Source of the DNA: CAZKGE01 sp964541695
GTDB taxonomy: Bacteria > Bacillota > Clostridia > Christensenellales > CAG-138
Direction of reading: 5' to 3'
DNA length: 64,000 nucleotides
Assembly: GCA_964541695.1 (NCBI GenBank)
Contig: CAZIRB010000003.1
Location: forward strand, 6,530 to 70,529
The notes below the pieces were generated by a model, which made no database searches, was not told the DNA's origin, and saw only the letters and a list, made by a program, of their open reading frames with translations. Both the position numbers and the translations under genes were made by a program. Below, piece by piece: positions 51,887 through 60,046 of this stretch (the first letter of the stretch is position 1; each line of letters begins with the position of its first letter).

Positions 51887-53086
51887 TCAGTCCATCACGC
51901 AGGTGATCTTCATATTCGTGCGGTCCGTCTGCAAAGCTATGATGTTCTCCGGCACCTCGTCGAGCTTGATCTTCTTTGTGATCATGGGCAGCATATCCAT
52001 GCCGGCGGCCATGCTGGTGATCACGCGCGGGAACGTGCCGTGGCCAGAGTGGCCCTGCGAGCCGATGATGCGCGCGCGGCGCACCTGCAGCACCTCGCCG
52101 GTGACGGGCATCTTGGCCTCGGCGCGCGCCACGACGACCACGGTCGCGTTCAGCGTGCGGCCTTCCCAGATGCACTGCTCGATGCCCGGATACACGACCG
52201 TCGGCAGGCCCGTCGCCTCGAGATAAAGGCTCGCGCCCATGCCGTCGGTGAGCCGCAGCACCTCCTCGGCAAAGTCGACCTTCGTCGGGTCGATCACGTA
52301 ATCCGCGCCCATCTTCCTTGCCAGCGCGGCGCGCTCGGGCTGCGGCTCGGACACGATCACGATCGCGCCGCCCATGGTCTTGAGCTCGCGGCAGGCCGCA
52401 AGCCCGACCGGACCGGTACCGCAGATGACCACGTTGTCGCCGGGGCGGATGCCGCCGCCGCGCTCGATCACCGCGTTGTAGCCGACCGAGCAGGGCTCGA
52501 CGAGCGACCCGGCCAGGAAGATGTCCGCCTCGTCCTTGTACATGCGGCGCAGCGGCTCGAGGCTCCACAGGCAGCGGTCCGGCAGCACGATGTACTCGCT
52601 GAACGCGCCGTTGACGTTGAAGCCGATCTCGTTGAGCCGCTCGCAGTGGTTCGGCCAGCCGTCCGCGCAGGGCTTGCATGAGCCGCACCAGAGCATCTCC
52701 TCGGCGCAGACCATCTCGCCGCCCACAAAGGGCTTATTCGTCACCTTGTCCTTGGCGCCGGGGCCGGACTTAACGACGACACCCGAAAGTTCGTGGCCCA
52801 GTATGCACGGGAAACCCGTCAGACCCGGATAGAAGATGTAGCCGTCGTCCTTTTTCTGCGCCATGTGCACGTCGCTGCCGCAGATACCGCAGGCCTTGAC
52901 CTTGATCAGCACCTCGCCCGGACCGGGCTCGGGGATGTCGTATTCGTCGATTGTGATATAGGGATCCTTCCACACCTGAGAGCCCAGATAGGTCTGCACT
53001 TTGTCGATGTCCTTTGCGCCGAGCTTGAAGCCGGGCTTGGGCGCCCAGGTCGCGTGCAGCGTTACGCCCCTCATTTTCTTAGCCAT
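51887..53086 (-). CDS. iolM: Zinc-dependent dehydrogenase, probable scyllo-inosose 3-dehydrogenase
   Basis: 399 residues, medium-chain dehydrogenase. Catalytic zinc set CGICGSDVH (about 70-78) and GHELSG (about 96), structural zinc CGSCKPCADGWPNHC (about 134-148), NAD motif VICGTGPVGLAACREL (about 220). The length and the N-terminal 45-residue extension match the Thermotoga enzyme that oxidises scyllo-inosose at C3. Together with iolN and iolO it replaces the iolE-iolD route of Bacillus. No ribosome-site problem; ATG at 53086. Confidence 0.8.
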   Translation of the reverse strand: MAKKMRGVTLHATWAPKPGFKLGAKDIDKVQTYLGSQVWKDPYITIDEYDIPEPGPGEVLIKVKACGICGSDVHMAQKKDDGYIFYPGLTGFPCILGHELSGVVVKSGPGAKDKVTNKPFVGGEMVCAEEMLWCGSCKPCADGWPNHCERLNEIGFNVNGAFSEYIVLPDRCLWSLEPLRRMYKDEADIFLAGSLVEPCSVGYNAVIERGGGIRPGDNVVICGTGPVGLAACRELKTMGGAIVIVSEPQPERAALARKMGADYVIDPTKVDFAEEVLRLTDGMGASLYLEATGLPTVVYPGIEQCIWEGRTLNATVVVVARAEAKMPVTGEVLQVRRARIIGSQGHSGHGTFPRVITSMAAGMDMLPMITKKIKLDEVPENIIALQTDRTNMKITCVMD

Positions 53087-53145
53087 ACCGTTACCCTCTC
53101 TCGCTTTGATTTTGTTTTATATTCGCCCCGAAGGGAAATGCCCCG

Positions 53146-54615
53146 TTATGATTGCGCCGGTTTCCTGCCCGTGACCAGTTCGACATGCCTGCCGATGTGG
53201 CGGTGCAGCGCGTCCGCGTACGCCTTGCGCTCACGCCGCCAGAGCGCGTACAGCCGGACTTTGAGCGATTCGTCCGCGAGTAGGAAGCCGTAGGTGATAT
53301 GGATGAGCTGCCGCGCGTCCTCGTTCTCAAACAACGCCGGCAGCGCGCCGTCGGCAAGCTCCGAAAGCGGTGAAACGTTATTTAGGTTCGTCGTGACGTG
53401 GTAGTACGCGCGCGCCTTATCGAACGAGGCGAGCGCGAGCGCGTGCGCCTCGCGGTAGAGCGCCGGGTCCTTTTCGGCGACGACGCGCATGGCCTCGAGC
53501 CAGCTTGTGCCCGCCGTCTTGAGATGAAACCGCCCTTGCGTTTGCTCGCCGATGATCGGGAACACGGAGAATTTATCCGAGCCCGAGTGGATCGACAGCT
53601 TGTATCCAAACCGCTTGGCGATTTCGCAGTGCGCAATCAGCTCGCGCTCAAACTGCGCGATGTCGCCGCGGTAATCCACACCCTTCTGAAACTCGCCCGT
53701 AAACCGCGGCGCGAGCGTAGCGAGGCGTACGCCGCGCGCGTACAGCTCGTTTGCAACAAAGTAATGCTGCTCCGGCGTGGTCGCGGTCGAGGTCTCGTCG
53801 ATGGACAGCTCCAGGTCCGCGCCGCAGCCCGCGCCCGCGAAAAATTCGCCGTGGATGGACGCCGCAAACTCGATCGCGCGGCCGTAGACGAACGATGCGC
53901 GGGCGAGCGTGCCGTCGGAAAAACACAGTTCGCTTTTGCCGGCAAGCAGCGTCTCGGGATACCGCAGCCGCAGCGCGTTCCAAGCCTCGCGGCCGAGCTG
54001 CGCGTTCTCGCCCTGCGGCGCTTCCCCCGCACGGATATGCTCCGAGCAGTCCAGCGTGATCATCGTGCAGCCGGCACTAAGCGCGCCGCGGATCTCGGCC
54101 TCCGTCTTGAGATGGTCGCCGTCCGCGCCGAAGCCGCGTAGATAGCCCGCGCGGAACACCGCGAACGTCGCGGCGTCGATCACGTCCGCGTACGTGCGCT
54201 TCGTCAGGTTCAACTCGCGCATCGACTGCTGGGCCAGCACGGGCGTCGCCGCGCAGCCGGAGAATACACGCAAATGCCCGTCTCCAGCGATGCCGAGCCG
54301 GTCGCCGAGGCCGAACGTCGCGTCCCGGTCGAGCACGCGCGCCGGCGCGGTGTCCGGTAACAGCACGCGCAGCGCGTCCGCGTTTGCGTGCGACAGCTGC
54401 GCGATCATGCAGCCGTCGTCGGCGCGCGCTCCAGACAGCCCGAATGCGTGCGGGTATGCTACGATCACGTCCGCGTCGCCCGCGTCCGCGAGAAAGATCA
54501 CGCCGTTCCCGACGCGGCGCACGCTGGGCGCGTATACGCCAAATCGCGCGGGATCGGGCGCTTCCCCGGCGCAGCAGGCCGACGCAAATTCGGCGTATCC
54601 GTATGGTTTGGGCAT
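53146..54615 (-). CDS. uxaE: Tagaturonate/fructuronate epimerase-like protein
   Basis: 489 residues. It resembles the UxaE family, which interconverts D-tagaturonate and D-fructuronate: a long single-domain protein with FSGCAATPVLAQQSMREL (about 120), a TIM-barrel-like TLDCSEHIRAGE segment (about 196), LSIHSGSDKFSVFPIIG (about 337) carrying the conserved His/Ser/Asp, and HVTTNLNNVSPL (about 415). First gene of the operon and the last step encoded here, so fructuronate is the expected exit product. Fructuronate reductase, mannonate dehydratase and KDG kinase/aldolase are not in the window. Confidence 0.75.
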   Translation of the reverse strand: MPKPYGYAEFASACCAGEAPDPARFGVYAPSVRRVGNGVIFLADAGDADVIVAYPHAFGLSGARADDGCMIAQLSHANADALRVLLPDTAPARVLDRDATFGLGDRLGIAGDGHLRVFSGCAATPVLAQQSMRELNLTKRTYADVIDAATFAVFRAGYLRGFGADGDHLKTEAEIRGALSAGCTMITLDCSEHIRAGEAPQGENAQLGREAWNALRLRYPETLLAGKSELCFSDGTLARASFVYGRAIEFAASIHGEFFAGAGCGADLELSIDETSTATTPEQHYFVANELYARGVRLATLAPRFTGEFQKGVDYRGDIAQFERELIAHCEIAKRFGYKLSIHSGSDKFSVFPIIGEQTQGRFHLKTAGTSWLEAMRVVAEKDPALYREAHALALASFDKARAYYHVTTNLNNVSPLSELADGALPALFENEDARQLIHITYGFLLADESLKVRLYALWRRERKAYADALHRHIGRHVELVTGRKPAQS

Positions 54616-55096
54616 GTCGTTCCTCCTTGTCCGCGTGCGCGCGGGACGCTTATCGGCGGCGGGAAAATTGGATGATCGTAAGTTCTTTTTCGTTTGTGCG
54701 CCGCTGCCGGCTATATCGAGTCATGGATTCGTGCACAGATACCTCTTGTTCGCTCGCGCACATCCCCCGCAACGTGGGTGCGCGCATGGGCGCGCACTTT
54801 GCAATGTAAGGCTTCTCCGCTCGCGCGCGGCCTCCCGGTCACCGCGGACTCTCAAGTATCATGTACGGTTGGCTTCTCCGCTCGCGCGCGGCCTCCCGCG
54901 ATGCGGGCGGCGCGCGGCCATATCAATCCCGGACAAACGCGGGTCCGGCCGGCAGCGTGCCCACTCAGGTCAGCGCACCGCCGAGCAAACCGCAAGCTGT
55001 CCGCCGCCGCTCCGGCACACTTGCGTCGTGCAAACGTTTCCGAAAAAGCGTGCAAAAATCCTTCTCCAACAGAGACAAAGACCACCGTCTCAGCCG
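54616..55096. other. 481-base intergenic region: direct repeats and a LacI-type site
   Basis: No gene is seen. A 27-bp direct repeat starting GGCTTCTCCGCTCGCGCG occurs at 54810-54836 and 54871-54897 (61 bases apart). A GCAAACGTTTCC site lies at 55030-55041. GGAGGAACGAC before 54615 is the uxaE ribosome site. No clear -35/-10 pair for the inositol operon was found. Confidence 0.6.
55030..55041. promoter_or_regulatory. LacI-type operator-like site
   Basis: GCAAACGTTTCC; same core AAACGTTT as the sites beside lacI. Lies about 415 bases upstream of uxaE and 56 bases past the permuted mutase gene. Confidence 0.5.
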
Positions 55097-56695
55097 CTAC
55101 TCCGCGCGGTAGCGCGCGCCGACGCCCGCGGTCAGCGAGTCGTACGCCTTCTTCACCTTTGTCCAGTTCTTGTCGCGGTCGAGCGCGATGCCGCGCCCCA
55201 CGCCGGACACGATGGTCCCGACGCCCTTTTGCCGCATCGTCTCCTCCAGCTCGCGCAGCAGCCCGGGCGCGCTGCCCGGCGCCGTCGAGCGGCCGTCGAA
55301 TATGATGTGCACATAGACCTCGTCCTGCCCGAGCCGCCTGCAAAGGTCCAGCAGCGCGAGCGGATAGTCGATGGAGCCGTGCGAGGATTTCTTGGTCAAA
55401 AGCGCAAGCAGGTGCACGGCCTTGCCGCGCGCCTTCACCTCCGCGACCGCCTCCACAAACACGGAGTTCTCGGCAAACGACCCGTCCTGCATCGCGTTTT
55501 CAAGCCGCACGTCGTCCTGCGGCACGACGCGGCCCGCGCCAATGTTGAGATGCCCGGCCTCGGAGTTGCCCGCCTTGCCGGGCTCGAGCCCCACGGCCTC
55601 GCCCGAGGCGCGCAGGTACCGCACCGGATTCGTCTTAAGCAGTGCGTCCCAGTACGGCGTTTCGGCAAGGTGGATCGGGTTTGTCCCGTCCTCGCTGCCC
55701 ATGCCCCAGCCGTCGAGTATGATCAAAAGCGTTCTGCCCGTGTTTTGGGGGACAAACAGCGGCTTCCCGTCCATGTCCGCGGGCTGCGGCACGCCGAGCG
55801 ACGCGAGCACCGTCGGCGCGACGTCGCACAGGCTTCCGTCCGCGCGGTCCGGGTCGAACGGCGCGTTTTGCACTTCGGCGGCCTGCCCCGCGGGCGGTAC
55901 CATAATAAACGCGACCAGGTTCTCCGTGTGCGCCACGTCCGGCTTGCCGTCGGGCGTGCGCATGCGCTCGAGGTTGCCGTGGTCGGCGGTGATGAACGTC
56001 GTGTACCCCGCCGCCTGCGCCGCGGTCACGACATTGTAAAGCTGCGCGTCCACGATGCGCGCCGTCTCCATCTTAGCCTCGTCGTTTGCGGTGTGGCCGA
56101 TCACGTCGCCGTTGGCGAAGTTCGTCACGATTAGATCGTAGCCCTTCGCAATGCCGTCGCGGACGCGCTCCGCCACCTCGGGCAGGCTCAGCGCGGGCGC
56201 GCTGTCAAACGGCACGCCCTTGGGCGACGGCACGCAGACGTCGTCCTCGCCGCAGAACGGCGTACCGTTGCCGCCGTTTAGGAAGAACGTAACGTGCGCG
56301 TATTTCTCGCTCTCCGATACGTGCAGCTGCGTTTTCCCCGCGGCCGCTACCGTCTCGGCCAGCGTGCCGGTCACGCGGCTCGGCGCGAACGCGACGGGCA
56401 GGTACGTGTATTTCTCGCTGTACATCGTGAGGATCACGAACGTCAGCGGGTCGAGCTTTTTCCGTTCAAAACCCGTGAACGCCGGATCCGTGAACGCGTC
56501 GGTCAGCTCGATCTCGCGCTCGCCGCGGCGGCAGCAGAATATCACGGCGTCGCCTGTTTGTATGATACCGACCGGTTCGCCAGCAATGGTTTCGAGGTTG
56601 AGCGGTTCGAGCGAATAGTCGATCTGCCCGGCCTCATACGCGCGCTCGACCGCCCGGGCCAGCGCCTCCCCGCCGAAAAACTCCTGCCGTTTCAT
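55097..56695 (-). CDS. Phosphoglycerate mutase (GpmI-like) with circularly permuted domain order
   Basis: 532 residues. All blocks of cofactor-independent phosphoglycerate mutase are present, but the second half comes first. Residues about 1-305 hold GEPVGIIQTGDAVIF, ESEKYAHVTFFLNGG, NFANGDVIGHT, FITADHGN and VAHTENLVAF. Residues about 325-532 hold the canonical N-terminus: LLIILDGWG, GNSEAGHLNIGAGRV (phosphoserine site), SSHGS, IFDGRST, GRGIALDRDKNW and KKAYDSLTAGVG. The junction matches the canonical sequence cut after YDxLTxGxG. Metal and catalytic residues are kept except the Asp of DGRD, which is Ser. The ATG overlaps the HAD-A stop. It may be the glycolytic mutase or a relative acting on another phosphate ester. 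Confidence 0.85.
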   Translation of the reverse strand: MKRQEFFGGEALARAVERAYEAGQIDYSLEPLNLETIAGEPVGIIQTGDAVIFCCRRGEREIELTDAFTDPAFTGFERKKLDPLTFVILTMYSEKYTYLPVAFAPSRVTGTLAETVAAAGKTQLHVSESEKYAHVTFFLNGGNGTPFCGEDDVCVPSPKGVPFDSAPALSLPEVAERVRDGIAKGYDLIVTNFANGDVIGHTANDEAKMETARIVDAQLYNVVTAAQAAGYTTFITADHGNLERMRTPDGKPDVAHTENLVAFIMVPPAGQAAEVQNAPFDPDRADGSLCDVAPTVLASLGVPQPADMDGKPLFVPQNTGRTLLIILDGWGMGSEDGTNPIHLAETPYWDALLKTNPVRYLRASGEAVGLEPGKAGNSEAGHLNIGAGRVVPQDDVRLENAMQDGSFAENSVFVEAVAEVKARGKAVHLLALLTKKSSHGSIDYPLALLDLCRRLGQDEVYVHIIFDGRSTAPGSAPGLLRELEETMRQKGVGTIVSGVGRGIALDRDKNWTKVKKAYDSLTAGVGARYRAE

Positions 56696-57462
56696 AGCTG
56701 CACGCTCCTTTGCTCCATCGCGCCCAGTTCAATGCGGGGCGCGCGCGGAAATGCGTCCAAAAGCTGGTCGAACCGCGAGATGATGCCGTCCGGCGCGTTT
56801 TCGCGCGTCAGCTTCAGCCGCTTTGCGCCCTCGTACTCGACCGCGATCGTCATGCCGAAGTTCGACGCCTTCGCGCCGACGATGTCCCGGTCGAGGTTGT
56901 CGCCGATAAACACGCTCTCCTCGGGGCGCACGCCCGCCTCGGAAAGCGCGAGGAAATAGATCGCCGGATGCGGCTTTCTCAACATCGTCACGGACGACTG
57001 CTGCACCGTGCAGAAATACGGGCGCAGGCCGTCGGCGTCGAGCCACTCGTCGATCTCCTTCGTGCCGATCAGGTCGCTGATCACGCCGACCTTATACCCG
57101 CGCTCCACGAGCGCTTTGACCGTCTCGATCCCGTTTTGGACGACGACGCGTTCTCCCTTGGCGCGGCGCAGCTCGTAGGTCAGCTCGACCGCGTTTTGTT
57201 CGAGCCGATCGCGGTCGCACTCCGGCGCGAGCCAGCGCGTCCACAGCATCGGCTCCGGCGCCTCGCACATGTAGCGCAGCGCCCATTCGCGGTAGGTGTC
57301 GTACCGCCGCTCGATCAAAGCGTGGAACGCCTCGGGCTCAAGGTCCGTTCCCGCCAGCTCCGCGATGCGCCTGCACGCGGCGGTTTTATAGGGAACGTTG
57401 TCCTTCACGATGCGGAACGTGCCGCCAAGGTCAAGAAATATGCCGCGTACGATTCGCTCCAT
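56692..57462 (-). CDS. HAD-like hydrolase A of a four-paralog array
   Basis: 256 residues. Motif I FLDLGGT (about 10-16) has the nucleophile Asp, but Gly replaces the usual second Asp; motif II is VISDL, motif III RKPHP, motif IV FIGDNLDRD. A helical cap (about 25-100, LWTRWLAPE) follows motif I. Closest to HAD-B by eye. ATG at 57462 gives 8-base spacing to GGAGG; the ATG at 57468, overlapping the HAD-B stop, is also possible. Last HAD gene, overlapping the permuted mutase. Substrate unknown. Confidence 0.82.
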   Translation of the reverse strand: MERIVRGIFLDLGGTFRIVKDNVPYKTAACRRIAELAGTDLEPEAFHALIERRYDTYREWALRYMCEAPEPMLWTRWLAPECDRDRLEQNAVELTYELRRAKGERVVVQNGIETVKALVERGYKVGVISDLIGTKEIDEWLDADGLRPYFCTVQQSSVTMLRKPHPAIYFLALSEAGVRPEESVFIGDNLDRDIVGAKASNFGMTIAVEYEGAKRLKLTRENAPDGIISRFDQLLDAFPRAPRIELGAMEQRSVQL

Positions 57463-57464
57463 GC

Positions 57465-58226
57465 TCATGCCCTCCGCACCCTGTCCCAGGCCACGGCCGG
57501 GCATTTCGGGAACAGCTCCTTTAATTCCGCAAAGTCGAATATCACCGCGTCCGGGCAGTTGTCGTCCGTGATGGTCTCCTTCTTCAGCTTCTCCGGCGTC
57601 GTGTACAGCACGAACATGCCAAAGCCCGCCAATCGCGTGCCCTCGACGTCGCGCCTGAGGTTGTCGCCGATGTAAACGCAGCGCGCGGGCTCGACGCCGA
57701 GCTTTTCACAGGCCATGAGGCTGAGCCGCGGGTCCGGCTTGCGGATGCCCTCGACGCAGGAGAGCAGCACCGCGCCGAAATACTGATTTAGGTCGTCGCG
57801 CTCGAGCCAGTCCGGGATCTCCCTGGACGTGACGAGGTTCGAGATGATGCCGAGCTTGTAGCCGTTTTCGTACAGGTCCTTGATCGACTGCGCGCCGTTC
57901 TTTGCCACGACGCGGCGGCCGTCCTTGTTGCGAAACTCGATCGTCAACTCGACGGCGTTTTTCGTAATCAATTCGCGCGGGTACTCCGGCACGAGCCATT
58001 TCGTCCACAGCTCCGCCTCCGTCGCCTCGCGCATCGTGTCGAAGCACCATTTGCGGTACCCCTCGTAGCGATAGTCCAAAAACTTGCAGAATTCGTCCGG
58101 ATCGCCCGTCTCGCCGCAGAGCTCGGCGATGCGATTGCGCGCACGCGCCTCAAATTCCGCGTCGCGCTCGACAAGCCGCAGCGTCCCGCCCAGATCATAG
58201 AAGATCGCGTCAAATTCCCGCTCCAT
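57465..58226 (-). CDS. HAD-like hydrolase B
   Basis: 253 residues. Motif I FYDLGGT, motif II IISNL, motif III RKPDP, motif IV YIGDNLRRD. Like its neighbours it lacks the second Asp of motif I. The cap segment ELWTKWLVPEYPRE and EIPDWLERDDL are shared with HAD-A and HAD-C. ATG at 58226 after GAGGTGG. Lies 16 bases after HAD-C. The missing acid/base may mean a non-phosphatase reaction or use of another residue; not resolved. Confidence 0.82.
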   Translation of the reverse strand: MEREFDAIFYDLGGTLRLVERDAEFEARARNRIAELCGETGDPDEFCKFLDYRYEGYRKWCFDTMREATEAELWTKWLVPEYPRELITKNAVELTIEFRNKDGRRVVAKNGAQSIKDLYENGYKLGIISNLVTSREIPDWLERDDLNQYFGAVLLSCVEGIRKPDPRLSLMACEKLGVEPARCVYIGDNLRRDVEGTRLAGFGMFVLYTTPEKLKKETITDDNCPDAVIFDFAELKELFPKCPAVAWDRVRRA

Positions 58227-58242
58227 ACCGGCCACCTCGCGG

Positions 58243-58968
58243 TTACGCGCCAAGCGGCGGGAAGATATCCAGCAGCTCCGAGATCGCCGTGATCGTGTGG
58301 TCCGCGTTCTGCTTGAGCTCCTGCGGCTCCTTGGCGAGCGTGTCCGGCTCGTCGATGCGGATCATCATGGCAAAGCCCGCCTCGCGCGTGCCCTGCACGT
58401 CGCGGATCGGGTTGTCGCCGATGTAGGCGCACTGCTCCGGCGGCTTGCCGATCGCGCGGCAGGCCAGGCGGTAGATCTCCGGGTCCGGCTTGCGGATGCG
58501 CACCTTGGAGGAGAGGATCACGACCTTGAAGTACCGCGCCACGCCGTCCTCGACCATCCAGTCCGGAATCTCCGTCTCGGTGATCGTGTTGGCGATGATG
58601 CCCATCGTGTAGCCGCGCCGGTCCAGCTCGACGAGCGTATCCTTCACGTCCGGCCGCGCGACGCGGCGGCCGTCATGGTCACGCCAGAGCCTGGTCAGGC
58701 GGCCCGCGACGGCGCAGATCAGATCGACCGGATAATCGGGCAGCAGGTACTGCGACCACAGCTCCATCTCCGACGCGTCCAGGTGCCCGGACTTGGCGGC
58801 GCTGCGGTACGCGTTCCAGCGCTCGTTCAGCTTGCCGAAGAATACGTCGTGCGGCTCCGCGGCGCCGACCAGCCGCATGATCTCCTGCTCGGCCGCGTCC
58901 GAAAACGCCTTGTCCTTGACGACGACGCGCAGCGTATTGCCCACGTCGAAAAAGATGGTGTCGATCAT
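58243..58968 (-). CDS. HAD-like hydrolase C
   Basis: 241 residues. Motif I FFDVGNT, motif II position reads IIANT (Ala where Ser or Thr normally binds the phosphate), motif III RKPDP, motif IV YIGDNPIRD. Cap segment ELWSQYLLPDYP and EIPDWMVEDG align with HAD-B. Two key positions are changed (second Asp of motif I and motif II Ser/Thr), so catalytic competence is less certain than for its siblings. Starts 39 bases after HAD-D. Confidence 0.82.
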   Translation of the reverse strand: MIDTIFFDVGNTLRVVVKDKAFSDAAEQEIMRLVGAAEPHDVFFGKLNERWNAYRSAAKSGHLDASEMELWSQYLLPDYPVDLICAVAGRLTRLWRDHDGRRVARPDVKDTLVELDRRGYTMGIIANTITETEIPDWMVEDGVARYFKVVILSSKVRIRKPDPEIYRLACRAIGKPPEQCAYIGDNPIRDVQGTREAGFAMMIRIDEPDTLAKEPQELKQNADHTITAISELLDIFPPLGA

Positions 58969-59007
58969 GTCCGGTTGCCTCCTTAATTTCCGATCAATTT
59001 TGGCGGT

Positions 59008-59769
59008 TTACGGATGTGTTCTGTTGTACGTTTCGATGATGCCGGGTATCTCGGCAAGGTCGTCGATGCGAAAGTCCGGCTCGAGGCCGCTGCCAACAAA
59101 CGCCGCGTCCCTGTGCGCGACGGCCGGGTTGCCGATCAGGATCATCAGGCCAAGACTCGCGTTCCTCGCGCCGAGCACGTCGCGCGAGAGCGTGTCCCCG
59201 ACGTACGCGGTGCGTTCGCGGGAAGCGCCCATAAGGGTCAGCGCGGCGTCGAACGCCGCGGGGTCGGGCTTGCGCACGCCCGTCTCGCTCGACAGCACGA
59301 CGCAGTCCATATAGTGCGCGATACCGTATTCGTTCAGGATATGCGGCACGAACGAGGTCGATATGATGTTGCTCACAACGCCCATGCGCACGCCCATGCG
59401 GCGGAGCGCATCGAGCGTTTCGGCAAGATGCGGGCGGCGCAGGTTGCGCACGCGCTCATAATCGTACAGAAAGCTGAGCTCCTCGGCGATGGGCGCAAGC
59501 CGTTCCTCGCCGATGCGATAATCTTTTAAGTAGAATTCGTTCCAGATGCGCTTTTGCGGCAGCTCGGCGCGCGTCTCCTCGGAATAATGTTTGTACGCCT
59601 CGGCGTTCTCGTGCAGCCGCCGGCCGATCTCGCGGTTGTCGCCGTCTATATTGATGCCGTAGTCGGCGAGCCGCTCGCGCAGCCGCCCGGCAAACGCCGT
59701 GCGCAGCGCCTCGTTGTTTGTGACGGTGTGAATCGTCCCGCCAACGTCGAACAGAACGACATCGATCAT
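59008..59769 (-). CDS. HAD-like hydrolase D (first gene of the HAD-mutase operon)
   Basis: 253 residues. Motif I LFDVGGT, motif II VVSNI, motif III RKPDP, motif IV YVGDTLSRD. The cap differs most from the other three (RIWNEFYLKDYRIGEERL). ATG at 59769 after GGGAG, with a promoter about 75 bases upstream and a perfect LacI-type palindrome between the two. Expected to be co-expressed with HAD-C, HAD-B, HAD-A and the permuted mutase. No substrate can be named. Confidence 0.83.
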   Translation of the reverse strand: MIDVVLFDVGGTIHTVTNNEALRTAFAGRLRERLADYGINIDGDNREIGRRLHENAEAYKHYSEETRAELPQKRIWNEFYLKDYRIGEERLAPIAEELSFLYDYERVRNLRRPHLAETLDALRRMGVRMGVVSNIISTSFVPHILNEYGIAHYMDCVVLSSETGVRKPDPAAFDAALTLMGASRERTAYVGDTLSRDVLGARNASLGLMILIGNPAVAHRDAAFVGSGLEPDFRIDDLAEIPGIIETYNRTHP

Positions 59770-59820
59770 GCAATTCTCCCGCCTTTCCACGCCGAACCGA
59801 GCCGGATTTGTCTGTTTCAT

Positions 59821-59834
59821 CGCAAACGTTTGCG
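59821..59834. promoter_or_regulatory. LacI-type operator of the HAD-mutase operon
   Basis: CGCAAACGTTTGCG, perfect 14-bp palindrome with central CG, at about +10 to +24 of the HAD operon transcript. Confidence 0.8.
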
Positions 59835-59850
59835 AGACCGTTTCGGTTTG

Positions 59851-59879
59851 ATTCTAATGCACGCCGCCCGCTTTGTCAA
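59851..59879 (-). promoter_or_regulatory. Promoter of the HAD-mutase operon
   Basis: Minus strand TTGACA (59879-59874), 17 bases, TAGAAT (59856-59851). Confidence 0.82.
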
Positions 59880-59948
59880 TACAGGGTTTGCTTTATTTTT
59901 CTACTTTTCCGATTCCTCCGCCCGTTTTTTTATGCGATAGAATTGTCG

Positions 59949-59977
59949 TTGACAAATGGAATCCGGCATAGTAATAT
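59949..59977 (+). promoter_or_regulatory. Promoter of the lacI-PHP-pfkB operon
   Basis: TTGACA (59949-59954), 17 bases, TAATAT (59972-59977). Start of transcription about 59984. Confidence 0.8.
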
Positions 59978-59989
59978 TCTGCTTATGAC

Positions 59990-60001
59990 GGAAACGTTTA
60001 C
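59990..60001. promoter_or_regulatory. LacI-type operator at the lacI promoter
   Basis: GGAAACGTTTAC at about +7 to +18; suggests autorepression. Confidence 0.7.
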
Positions 60002-60046
60002 ATCGTCCGACCCCTTCATATTCGACCGGAAAGCGGGGGCTCTGCT

